The notes beneath the pieces were generated by a model that was not told the origin of the DNA, did not search any database, and saw only the letters and a list, made by a program, of their open reading frames with translations. DNA of 64,000 nucleotides from JAIBJN01 sp963830885 (GTDB lineage: Bacteria; Actinomycetota; Thermoleophilia; Gaiellales; Gaiellaceae): positions 62,001 through 126,000 of the forward strand of contig CAWHOA010000027.1 of assembly GCA_963830885.1 (NCBI GenBank), given 5' to 3'. The position numbers were made by a program, and so were the translations under genes. Shown here in pieces: positions 34,972 through 43,211 of the stretch (within the stretch, counting starts at the first letter, position 1; each line of letters opens with the position of its first letter).

Positions 34972-35090
34972 GGTTCCTTCGCTAGGGAGTATCCGGCAAG
35001 CAACCCTTCAAACGAAGCCAATCCGGACACGAACAGTGTAGCGGCTGAGGTTCCGGCCGACCCCGGACAAGTCGGTGGTATTCTGGAGCC

Positions 35091-35348
35091 ATGCCCTTCG
35101 GAATCGGCATCTGGGAGCTCGTGATCCTGATGGTCGTCCTGCTTCTCGTCTTCGGCGCGAAGCGACTCCCCGAGATGGGCCGCTCCATCGGTCATGGGAT
35201 GCGGGAGTTCAAGGACGCAGTCACGGGCAACGACGAGCCCGAGAAGACCGAGCTGACGCCGCCGCCGGCACCCGAGAGCGCCACTCCCCCGGCAAACCAT
35301 CCGCCGGCCGAGCCCGAGCGCGTCGAGACCGAGCGCGTCTCCAACTAA
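35091..35348 (+). CDS. tatA: Sec-independent translocase subunit TatA
   Basis: 85 aa. One N-terminal membrane helix (IGIWELVILMVVLLLVFG), the hinge AKRLPEMGRSIG and an amphipathic helix (MREFKDAVTG), then an acidic Pro-rich tail. TatA polymerises to pass folded proteins across the membrane. tatC follows six bases later. Confidence 0.94.
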   Translation: MPFGIGIWELVILMVVLLLVFGAKRLPEMGRSIGHGMREFKDAVTGNDEPEKTELTPPPAPESATPPANHPPAEPERVETERVSN

Positions 35349-35354
35349 GGCGTC

Positions 35355-36134
35355 ATGGCCCGCCTGCCGCGTCGCCTCGAGCACGGCGATCGCGTCACGC
35401 TCGTCGAGCACCTGGACGAGCTCCGCTCCCGCCTGATCATCTCGATCCTTGCGGTCGGCGTCGGCTTCGTCATCGCCTTCATCTTCCAGGACACGATCCT
35501 GCGCTGGCTCGAGGCGCCGCTGCCGGAGGGGAGGACGCTGCTCACGTTCGGGCGTGACCGAGCCGTTCTTCACCTCGATCAAGGTGAGCTTCTACGCGGG
35601 CTTCGCCCTGGCCCTGCCGGTCGTCCTCTGGCAGACGTGGAGCTTCCTCGCGCCGGCCTTCCAGGAGCAGTCGCAGCGGATCGTGGCCGTCTTCGTCGCG
35701 ATCGCCACGGCCCTGTTCGCCGGCGGGCTCGCCTTCGCGTACTTCATCGTCCTCCCCCGCGCCCTCCACTTCCTCACGACTTACAACGAGGAGTTCTTCG
35801 AGATCGAGATCCGGGCCAACTACTACTTCTCGTTCGTCACGCTCGGCCTCATCGGCTTCGCGCTCGTCTTCCAGCTGCCCATCTTCGTCATCGCGCTCGT
35901 GCGCCTCGGCGTGCTCACCTCCGGGACCCTGCGGCGCAACCGCCGTATCGGGTACGTCAGCGTGCTCGTCGTCGCGATCATGCTCCCGACGGTGGACCCG
36001 GTCTCCCTCGCGTTCGAGGTCGTGCCGCTCCTGCTGCTCTTCGAGCCTCGATCTGGGCCTCCGTCATCCTGGAGAAGCGCTGGGCCGCGCAGATCGAGGC
36101 GCGGCGAGAGGCGTACGCAGGCACCGACACCTAG
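35355..36134 (+). pseudogene. tatC: tatC with two compensating frameshifts
   Basis: TatC, the twin-arginine receptor subunit, is readable over its full length only by changing frame twice. Frame one gives VEHLDELRSRLIISILAVG; after LLTFG (about 35550) an extra G in GGGCGTGACC moves coding to the next frame, which gives VTEPFFTSIKVSFYAGFALA and the rest of the membrane core. Near 36046, after VPLLLLFE, one base is missing and the first frame resumes with SIWASVILEKRW. The six-helix content is otherwise normal. tatA is intact next door, and Tat function is usually needed, so assembly indels are as likely as a true pseudogene. Confidence 0.85.
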
Positions 36135-37448
36135 GTGAACAGGACCGTCTACGAGGCCGACTGGGTCGTCCCGGTCGAGGGCGAGCCCGTGCCCGGCGGC
36201 GGTGTCGCGGTCGAGGACGGGCGCATCGTCGCGATCGCGCCCGCGGGCGAGCTGGAGGGCGAGCGCCGCTCCTTCCCGGACGCCGTCATCGTCCCCGCCT
36301 TCGTCAACGCCCACTCGCACCTCGAGTACGCCGTCTACGCCGGCTTCGGCGACGGCCTCTCCTTCCCGCCCTGGATCGACCTGCACGTCACGCGGAAGCG
36401 CCGGCTCCTCGACGGGGACGCGGTCGCCATCGCGCGCCTGGGCGCGGCCGAGTGCCTCCGCTCCGGGATCGCCACGATCGGGGACGCGAGCTTCACCGGC
36501 GCGGCCGCGCAGGCGTGCGCCGAGCTCGGCCTCGCCGGAACCGTCTACCTGGAGGTCTTCGGGGACGACCCGGAGGCCGCGCTGGAGCGCTTCGCCGAGC
36601 TGCGAGAGGCCACGTCGTCGTTCGCCTCCGGCCGCCTTGCGCTCGGCGTCTCCCCGCACGCGCCGTACACGACCTCGGCCGACGTCTACGAGGCCTGCGC
36701 CGGCCTCGGCGTACCGGTGACGACGCACCTGGCCGAGAGCGAGGCCGAGCAGGACTGGGTCCTGCACGGCACCGGCACGATGACCGCTGCGGCGGCCGAC
36801 CTGCTGGTCGAGCCGGCCGGGCGTTCGGGCATCCGCATGCTGGCCGAGCGCGGCCTCCTCGGCCCCGGGCTGGTCGCGGCGCACTGCGTCTACGCGGACG
36901 CGGAGGAGATCGGGCTCCTGGCCGAGCACGGCGCGGCGATCGCGCACTGCCCGCGGTCGAACGCGATCCTCGGCTGCGGTGCGGCGCCCCTGGCGGCCTT
37001 CCTCGCGAGCGGCGCCCGGGTGGGCCTCGGCACCGACAGCCCGGCCTCGACGCCGTCGTTCGACATGTTCGAGGAGATGAGAACGGCCGTGTACACCGCC
37101 CGCGCCCGCGAGCGCCGCCCGGACGCCCTCTCGGCCAAAGCAGCGCTGGAACTCGCTACTCTTGGCGCAGCGAACGCGCTCGGGCTCGGGGACGAGACGG
37201 GCTCGCTCGCCGCCGGGAAGCGCGCCGACCTCGTGGTCGTCTCGCTCGCCGGCTCCCCGTTCCTCCCCTGGGAGGAGCCAACGACTGCCGTGGTCTTCGG
37301 CGGCTCGCCAGACAGGGTGCTCCTGACCCTCGTCGCCGGCGAGGTTCGGTACGAGGAAGGAGGATTCGCATGGCACGAAGTTCGACGCAGCGCAAGCGCC
37401 GCTCGCGCCCGCCTGCTCAGCAGCGTGCCGCCCAGGCCGAAGACCTGA
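36135..37448 (+). CDS. Amidohydrolase (cytosine/aminofutalosine deaminase-like)
   Basis: 437-aa metal-dependent hydrolase. Metal ligands visible in HSHLEY (HxH), SPHAPYTT, THLAESEAE and GLGTDSPAST. The small N- and C-terminal beta domains (VEDGRIVAIAP, GKRADLVVVSL) match the TrzN/SsnA/MqnX group, which deaminates or dechlorinates nitrogen heterocycles. Aminodeoxyfutalosine deaminase is one possible role, but no other menaquinone genes are present. GTG start directly after the tatC stop. Confidence 0.82.
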   Translation: MNRTVYEADWVVPVEGEPVPGGGVAVEDGRIVAIAPAGELEGERRSFPDAVIVPAFVNAHSHLEYAVYAGFGDGLSFPPWIDLHVTRKRRLLDGDAVAIARLGAAECLRSGIATIGDASFTGAAAQACAELGLAGTVYLEVFGDDPEAALERFAELREATSSFASGRLALGVSPHAPYTTSADVYEACAGLGVPVTTHLAESEAEQDWVLHGTGTMTAAAADLLVEPAGRSGIRMLAERGLLGPGLVAAHCVYADAEEIGLLAEHGAAIAHCPRSNAILGCGAAPLAAFLASGARVGLGTDSPASTPSFDMFEEMRTAVYTARARERRPDALSAKAALELATLGAANALGLGDETGSLAAGKRADLVVVSLAGSPFLPWEEPTTAVVFGGSPDRVLLTLVAGEVRYEEGGFAWHEVRRSASAARARLLSSVPPRPKT

Positions 37449-38251
37449 TGTTCTTCCCGAAGCTGCGGCGCCGGGCGAAGTGGGTCTTCCTCTTCCTCGC
37501 CCTCGCCTTCGGCTTCAGCTTCATCTTCTTCGGCGTCGGCGCGGGCGGGTCCGGGATCGGGGACTACCTCTCCGACCTCCTCAACCGGCCGGTCTCGAGC
37601 GACACGCCGTCGCTGGACGATGCGCGCGAGGCCGTGGCCGAGCAGCCGAACGACCCGCAGGCACAGCTCGACCTGGCCAAGGCGGCGCAGGCGGAAGGCC
37701 AACTCGACCTCGCCATTGCCTCGTACGAGGAGTACCGGGCTCTGAAGCCGAACGACCCGGACGCGCTCCAGACGCTGGCAGCCCTCTACGGCACCCAGAT
37801 CGCGGAGGCGCAGCGCCGCGCCACCATCGCCTCGAACGAGGCCGCGGAGGCGTCCCTCCCCAACACGTTTGCCCCCGAGGACAGCGAGTTCCTCCAGGAT
37901 CTGACGACGAACCCCCTGACCGACTCGCTGAGCTCCCAGGCCGAGGCCCGCGCGAGCGCCGCGAACGCCGAGGTGCAGAGCCTCGCCGCCGCGCAGCTCG
38001 GCATCTTCTCCGAGCTCGTCGAGCTCGTCGACGACAACCCGCTGCTCTTCCTCCAGTGGGCCCAGGCCGCCGAGACGGCACAGGACTTCGAGTCCGCCAT
38101 CACGGCCTACGAGGGCTTCCTCGATCTCCAACCGAACGCGGCCAACGCCGAGCAGGTCCAGGAGCGCATCGACTCCCTGAAGGCGATCACCGGGGCGGCT
38201 GACGCAGGAGGCCTCCCGGGCGCGTCGGACGGCGGCTCCGGGGACGACTAG
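37370..38251 (+). CDS. Membrane-anchored TPR protein
   Basis: 293 aa. A basic head (residues 1-37) and one membrane helix (WVFLFLALAFGFSFIFFG) precede TPR-like repeats: QPNDPQAQLDLAKAAQAEGQ, KPNDPDALQTLAALYG and a last pair near ESAITAYEGFLDLQPN. AAGGAGG lies seven bases before the ATG at 37370, giving a 79-base overlap with the amidohydrolase gene in another frame. Probably a scaffold at the membrane; partner unknown. Confidence 0.8.
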   Translation: MARSSTQRKRRSRPPAQQRAAQAEDLMFFPKLRRRAKWVFLFLALAFGFSFIFFGVGAGGSGIGDYLSDLLNRPVSSDTPSLDDAREAVAEQPNDPQAQLDLAKAAQAEGQLDLAIASYEEYRALKPNDPDALQTLAALYGTQIAEAQRRATIASNEAAEASLPNTFAPEDSEFLQDLTTNPLTDSLSSQAEARASAANAEVQSLAAAQLGIFSELVELVDDNPLLFLQWAQAAETAQDFESAITAYEGFLDLQPNAANAEQVQERIDSLKAITGAADAGGLPGASDGGSGDD

Positions 38252-38295
38252 AGCCGTTAGGGTACGAACCCGGCCACTGCAGAAGGGAAGGGCTC

Positions 38296-38661
38296 GTGAA
38301 CTTCGACATCAACGCCGAGCGGGCTGAGGGAAACGTCTGGGTCATCGCCCTCAGCGGCGAGGTCGACCTCTACACGGCGCCAGAGTTCAAGGAGACGCTT
38401 CTCGACGTGATCGCGCAGGGCGCGACCTACGTCGTCGTCGACCTGACCGACACCACCTTCATCGACTCGACGACGCTCGGCGTCCTCGTCGGCGGGATCA
38501 AGAGGCTGCGGCCCGAGGGCGGCCAGCTCTCGATCGTCTGCAGCGACCGCAACATCACCAAGATCTTCGAGATCACCGGGCTCAACCGGGTATTCCCGAT
38601 CCACGCCGACCGAGCCGGGGCGCTGGCCGAGGCCGGCGTCACCGAGGCGCAGCGGCACTAG
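38296..38661 (+). CDS. STAS-domain anti-sigma factor antagonist
   Basis: 121 aa, one STAS domain. VWVIALSGEVDLYTAPEF and VVVDLTDTTFIDSTTLGVLV contain the phosphorylatable serine region (FIDSTTLG) of anti-anti-sigma factors that bind an RsbW-type kinase. GTG start with AAGGGAAGGG upstream. No anti-sigma kinase gene is adjacent, so the partner must be elsewhere. Confidence 0.9.
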   Translation: MNFDINAERAEGNVWVIALSGEVDLYTAPEFKETLLDVIAQGATYVVVDLTDTTFIDSTTLGVLVGGIKRLRPEGGQLSIVCSDRNITKIFEITGLNRVFPIHADRAGALAEAGVTEAQRH

Positions 38662-38664
38662 CTG

Positions 38665-39105
38665 GTGGGCGTGCGGCTCGTCGCCATCGTGGTCGCCGCC
38701 GGCGCGCTGCTGGCCGCGGGGTGCGGCGGCGGCGAGGAGGTCAGCGGCCAGGACGGCGCCAACCGCTCGAACGGCAAGACGCTCTTCGTCTCCGGCGCCG
38801 ACGGCAACGCGAGCTGCGGCTCGTGCCACACGCTCCTGGACGCCGGCACTGCGGGCACCGTCGGGCCCAATCTCGACCAGGCGCTCGGCTACGGCTGCTC
38901 CCAGGGGTTCGCCGAGAGCACCGCCTACTCGGTCGTCCTGGGCCAGATCGAGCTCGCGCAGGGAGCCATGCCCGCCGACCTCGTCACGGGTCAGGACGCG
39001 GTCGACGTGGCCGCCTACGTGGCCAGCGTCGCCGGGAAGGACATCCCCGGCTGCGACCCGAGCGGCGACCAGAGCGACGGCGCCGCCACCTCGACCTCTG
39101 GCTAG
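38665..39105 (+). CDS. Cytochrome c-type lipoprotein
   Basis: 146 aa. An N-terminal lipoprotein signal ends in LLAAGC. One heme c site (CGSCH) and a likely Met ligand in GAMPADL define a class I cytochrome c of about 100 residues, probably carrying electrons outside the membrane to the caa3 oxidase encoded just downstream on the opposite strand. GTG start at 38665. The stop overlaps the convergent gene by four bases. Confidence 0.9.
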   Translation: MGVRLVAIVVAAGALLAAGCGGGEEVSGQDGANRSNGKTLFVSGADGNASCGSCHTLLDAGTAGTVGPNLDQALGYGCSQGFAESTAYSVVLGQIELAQGAMPADLVTGQDAVDVAAYVASVAGKDIPGCDPSGDQSDGAATSTSG

Positions 39106-39758
39106 CGCGCGCCGGCGGGCGCCGAGCCCTGGCTCTCCAGCTCCAGGTCGACGACCACGTGGGCGATCGGGATCGCGTAGCGCTCCTGGGCCCGCTCGAG
39201 CACGCCCTTCTCGAGCCAGTTGGAGCGGCCCGGCGGGTGCGTCGAGATGACGATCTCGTCCGCGCCGAACGTCCTGAGCGCGTCGTCCATCGCCTGCACC
39301 GGATCGGCGTCGCCGACCTCGCCTCGCGCCTCGACCCCCGCCGACGCGAGCGCCGCAAGGGACTCCCCGAGCCGGCGCTCGGCCTGCGCCCTGGCGCCGT
39401 CCTCGTCGGAGGCCCAGTGGCGGAGCTGCGAGTTGAGAGCGGGGCAGACGACGAGCACGTCGGCGTCCGCTCCGGCACGCCGGACGACCTCACCGCGGAG
39501 CGCACGTCCGGCGACCGTCTCGTTGGCGACGACGAGGATCCGGCGACGCCCTTCGCTTTCGCGCGAGCGCACCGGCTCGGCCGGCTGCTCGGGCTCGCTC
39601 TTGACGTAGAACGCGACGCCGATCGCGAGCACGACAAAGACGGCGAGGGCGACCCAGCCGCCGGCGAAGATCCCCGCCACCGCGACCGCCGCGAAGAGCG
39701 CGACGCACACCAGGACGAAGCTGAATGCCTCAGCCTCGGACCGAAATGGGTTGCGCAT
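39102..39758 (-). CDS. Two-helix membrane protein with USP-like domain, oxidase cluster
   Basis: 218 aa. Two adjacent membrane helices (about 12-50) are followed by a cytoplasmic alpha/beta domain (about 73-205) with ILVVANETVAGRAL, VLVVCPALNS, DEIVISTHPPGRSNWLEKG and IAHVVVDL. The same pattern occurs twice in the protein encoded between ctaD and ctaE. It resembles the USP-like domains attached to some permeases. Last gene of the oxidase series, nine bases after ctaE. Confidence 0.78.
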   Translation of the reverse strand: MRNPFRSEAEAFSFVLVCVALFAAVAVAGIFAGGWVALAVFVVLAIGVAFYVKSEPEQPAEPVRSRESEGRRRILVVANETVAGRALRGEVVRRAGADADVLVVCPALNSQLRHWASDEDGARAQAERRLGESLAALASAGVEARGEVGDADPVQAMDDALRTFGADEIVISTHPPGRSNWLEKGVLERAQERYAIPIAHVVVDLELESQGSAPAGAR

Positions 39759-39767
39759 GAGCGCCTC

Positions 39768-40382
39768 CTAGAGCACGTAGACGGTGGTGTAGACCACGAT
39801 CCACATTACGTCGACGAAGTGCCAGTAGATCCCCGGCAGCTCGACGCCGAGGTGGTCCTCCGCCTTGGGGCCGTAGTGGCCCCGGGTGGAACGGATGAGC
39901 GCGTACAGGAGCAGGTTGAGACCGACGAAGACGTGCGCCCCGTGCAGGCCCGTGAGCCCGAAGAACGTCGAGGCGAAGGCGTTGTCCGAGGGCCCGAAGC
40001 CGATCCGCGTGTACTCGCGCGCCTGGATGAGCAGGAACGTGAGCCCGAGCAGGAACGTCAGCGTCAGGCCCGCGATCAGGCCGGAGCGGTTGCTCCGCTT
40101 GATCGACTGGAGCGCCCAGTGCATGGAGAAGCTCGAGGTCACGAGGATGATCGTGTTCACGAGCGCCAGGTAGACCGGCAGCTCGTATCCCTCGGGCGGC
40201 CAGGGCTCGCCGCCGCCCACGACGACGCGGTCGAAGAAGTAGATGCTGAAGAAGGAGCCGAACAGCATCGTCTCCGACGCGATGAAGATGTACATGCCGA
40301 GCAGGCGCGCATCGACGCGCGAGCTCCTGTGCGCCTCGGGCGGATGCTCGTGGGCGTCGTGTGCCTGGGCGACCGACGCCAT
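39768..40382 (-). CDS. ctaE: Cytochrome c oxidase subunit III
   Basis: 204 aa, five membrane helices. LLGMYIFIASETMLFGSFFS opens the first helix, HGAHVFVGLNLL gives the conserved second pattern and YWHFVDVMWIVVYTTVYVL closes the protein. It has the shorter five-helix form typical of actinobacteria. The stop of the tandem USP gene overlaps its ATG. Confidence 0.95.
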   Translation of the reverse strand: MASVAQAHDAHEHPPEAHRSSRVDARLLGMYIFIASETMLFGSFFSIYFFDRVVVGGGEPWPPEGYELPVYLALVNTIILVTSSFSMHWALQSIKRSNRSGLIAGLTLTFLLGLTFLLIQAREYTRIGFGPSDNAFASTFFGLTGLHGAHVFVGLNLLLYALIRSTRGHYGPKAEDHLGVELPGIYWHFVDVMWIVVYTTVYVL

Positions 40383-41251
40383 CAGTGCGAGGCCTCCGCC
40401 TCGGCGGGCTCGACGACGACGTGCCGCACCGGCAGCGCCGCGCCGCTCTCGATCCGGCCGACCACGTTGCGGCGGAGCCAGCCGGAGCTCGCTGCGGGGA
40501 ACGTCGAGACGATGATCTCGTCGACGTGCTCGTCGTGGACCGCGTTGAGCGTGGCGGTGACCGGGTCGGCGTCGCCGATGTGCCCGGTCGCCTCGATTCC
40601 CTCCCGCTTGAGCTCGGCGAGCGCCTGGTCGAGCCGGTCCTGCACGCCAGGCTGGTCCGCCGGAGCGACAAGGGTGAAGTCCGTCGGCCCGACCCCGGCA
40701 CGCTCACGGATCGCGTCGAGGAGCGGACCGCCGAGGATCGTCTGGTTGGCGATCACGAGCACGTGGATCCGCTCGCGCGGCGAGGACAGGTCGACCTCGA
40801 CGTGGGTCACAGGGATCTCCTTCGCCGCCTTGCGCGCCCGGTCGATCAGGCCGCCGCGAAGCCAGCTCGACTTCACCGCCCCCGGGTGCGTGGAGATGAT
40901 GACTTCGTCGATGGGCGCGTACTGGTGCAGCGCGTCGCGGAGGGCCTGGAGCGGGTCGGGGTCGACGATCGCGCCGCGCGCGGCGATGCCGGCCTCGTGC
41001 AGCAGGTCGAGCGTGCGCCGCAGGCGGCGCTCGGCGCTCGAGCGCCTGCTGTCCTCGTAGACGACGAAGCCCGCACGCGGGTCGTTCTGCGGTGAGACGA
41101 CCGTGACGCGGATCGGGCCCGCGGCCGCGCGCTCCTCGATGGCGTCGAGCAGCGTCCTGCCCACCACCGTCTCGTTCGCGAGCACGAGGACATGGCGCGG
41201 GCGGGCCGCCGGCTCGGCCGGAGCCTGCTGCTCGTACGGGTTCTCAGTGAT
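40382..41251 (-). CDS. Tandem USP-like two-domain protein, oxidase operon
   Basis: 289 aa, two copies of an alpha/beta domain: VLVLANETVVGRTLLDAIEE...EVIISTHPGAVKSSWLRGG...VTHVEVDL, then VLVIANQTILGGPLLDAI...EIIVSTFPAASSGWLRRN...VRHVVVEP. There is no membrane helix. The first canonical codon is GTG 41185, which would cut the first strand. The only in-frame codon after a Shine-Dalgarno sequence (GGAGG, six-base spacer) is ATC at 41251, overlapping the ctaD stop by eight bases (ATCACTGA). ATC initiation is inferred. Confidence 0.75.
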   Translation of the reverse strand: MTENPYEQQAPAEPAARPRHVLVLANETVVGRTLLDAIEERAAAGPIRVTVVSPQNDPRAGFVVYEDSRRSSAERRLRRTLDLLHEAGIAARGAIVDPDPLQALRDALHQYAPIDEVIISTHPGAVKSSWLRGGLIDRARKAAKEIPVTHVEVDLSSPRERIHVLVIANQTILGGPLLDAIRERAGVGPTDFTLVAPADQPGVQDRLDQALAELKREGIEATGHIGDADPVTATLNAVHDEHVDEIIVSTFPAASSGWLRRNVVGRIESGAALPVRHVVVEPAEAEASH

Positions 41252-43211
41252 GGACGACCTCCATGGGCTCCGGGGCCCTGCCGGTCTCGGTGGGCTTCCC
41301 GTTCAGGACCGCATGGCGCGCCCCGCGCGTGCCGTACTCGTACGGGCTCCCGACCACCTGAGGGATCTCGTCGAAGTTGAAGACCGGCGGCGGCGAGGAC
41401 ACCTGCCATTCGAGCGTGAGCGCGCGCCAGGGGTTCCCGGGCGCGATCGGCCCGCGCCGCCAGCTCACGATCATGTTGTAGAGGAAGACGATGGTCGAGG
41501 CACCCAGCGCGAACGATGCAATCGAGATGACGAAGTTCCAGTTGCCGAACTCGGGGGCGTAGTCGGCGACACGTCGCGGCATCCCCTGGAGGCCGACCCA
41601 GTGCATCGGGAAGAAGGTGACGTTGAAGCCGACGAACGTCAGCCAGAAGTGGATCCGGCCGAGCTTCTCGTTGTACATCCGCCCGGTCATCTTCGGGAAC
41701 CAGTAGTAGATGCCCGCGAAGATCGTGAACAGCGACCCTCCGAAGAGCACGTAGTGGATGTGGGCGACGACGAAGTAGGTGTCGCTCGCATGGATGTCGA
41801 TCGGCACGGAGCCGAGGTAGATCCCCGACAGCCCGCCGATCACGAACATGGAGACGAACCCCAGCGCGAACAGCATCGGCGTCTCGAAGTGCAGACGCCC
41901 CTCCCACAGCGTCGCCAGCCAGCTGAACACCTTGATCCCTGTCGGCACGGCGATGACCAGGGTGGTGACCATCATCGGGACGCGGATCCACCCCTGCATC
42001 CCGGAGACGAACATGTGGTGCGCCCAGACCGAGAAGCCCAGGACCAGGATCGCCATCAGGGAGAGCGCCATCAGGCGGTAGCCGAAGATCGGCTTCCGCG
42101 CGAAGACGGAGATCACCTCCGAGGCGATGCCGAACCCGGGCAGCATCATGATGTAGACGGCCGGGTGCGAGTAGAACCAGAAGATGTGCTGGTAGGCGAT
42201 GACGTCGCCGCCGAGAGGCGGATTGAAGAAGTTCGTGTGCAGGACCCGGTCGAACAGGATGAAGAACTGCGATCCGGCCACGAACGGCGTGGCGAGCACG
42301 ACGAGCGTCGAGGTGGCGAAGTTCGCCCACACCAGGAGCGGCATGCGCCAGAACGTCATTCCCGGCGCGCGCATCGTGATGATGGTGACCAGGAAGTTGA
42401 GCGCCGTCATGATCGAAGATGCGCCCGCCCACTGGACGCCCATCTGGAACATGAGGTTGCCGTCGGCCTGGTTGACGGCGAGTGGCACGTAGTTCGTCCA
42501 CCCGGCCGCGAAGGCGCCGCCGTCGGGCACGAGGTAGCTCGAGATCATGATCAGCCCGGCGATGGGGAGGAGCCAGAACGAAAGTGCGTTCAGGCGCGGG
42601 AACGCCATGTCCGGCGCGCCGATCATGAGCGGGATGACGTAGTTCCCGAGGCCGGCGAACGCCGGGATGATGAAGAGGAAGATCATCAGCGAGGCGTGCA
42701 CCGAGAAGAGCCCGTTGAACGTGTTGGTGTCCACGTACTGCATCCCGGGCTGCGCCAGCTCGGCGCGCATGAACATCGCCATCAACCCGGCCGCGACGAA
42801 GAAGAAGATCGTCGTGACCAGGTACTGGATGCCGATCACCTTGTGGTCGGTGTTGATGCGGAAGTAGTCCTTCCACGTGCGCGCACCGTGGCCGGAGTGG
42901 TCCTCGGGCCGCGTCGGCCGGCCGGAGATCCAGTAGAGCCAGTAGTCGAATCCGCCGATGCCGGCGAGGAAGGAGAGCGGAACGATCACCGTCCACGAGA
43001 CGATCAGGACCTGGAGCTCCCAGAGCGGCTCGAACCCCATTGCCGAGCGGGCGCCGATGACGAGCAGGGTCGCCAGGACCCAGCCGGTCGGCACGAACCA
43101 GAGCACCCGCAGCCAGCCGGGTCCGGTCAGCCGCTTGAGACCCTTCCGCGGCGGCGGCCCGTGCGGCGCTGCGGGCTCGGCCTCGTGGGCCTCGTGGACG
43201 TCGACGACCAC
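41244..43211 (-). CDS. ctaD: Cytochrome c oxidase subunit I
   Basis: 655 aa, twelve-helix heme-copper oxidase core plus an extra pair of N-terminal helices (WVLATLLVIGARSAMGF, IVPLSFLAGIGGF). The heme a and CuB ligands are seen in FSVHASLMIF, FWFYSHPAVYIMMLP and IHYVLFGG. YSHPAVY, rather than GHPEVY, marks the A2 subfamily, in which Tyr-Ser replaces the D-channel Glu. Encoded between ctaC and the USP-like gene, with overlapping stop and start codons. Confidence 0.96.
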   Translation of the reverse strand: MVVDVHEAHEAEPAAPHGPPPRKGLKRLTGPGWLRVLWFVPTGWVLATLLVIGARSAMGFEPLWELQVLIVSWTVIVPLSFLAGIGGFDYWLYWISGRPTRPEDHSGHGARTWKDYFRINTDHKVIGIQYLVTTIFFFVAAGLMAMFMRAELAQPGMQYVDTNTFNGLFSVHASLMIFLFIIPAFAGLGNYVIPLMIGAPDMAFPRLNALSFWLLPIAGLIMISSYLVPDGGAFAAGWTNYVPLAVNQADGNLMFQMGVQWAGASSIMTALNFLVTIITMRAPGMTFWRMPLLVWANFATSTLVVLATPFVAGSQFFILFDRVLHTNFFNPPLGGDVIAYQHIFWFYSHPAVYIMMLPGFGIASEVISVFARKPIFGYRLMALSLMAILVLGFSVWAHHMFVSGMQGWIRVPMMVTTLVIAVPTGIKVFSWLATLWEGRLHFETPMLFALGFVSMFVIGGLSGIYLGSVPIDIHASDTYFVVAHIHYVLFGGSLFTIFAGIYYWFPKMTGRMYNEKLGRIHFWLTFVGFNVTFFPMHWVGLQGMPRRVADYAPEFGNWNFVISIASFALGASTIVFLYNMIVSWRRGPIAPGNPWRALTLEWQVSSPPPVFNFDEIPQVVGSPYEYGTRGARHAVLNGKPTETGRAPEPMEVVHH

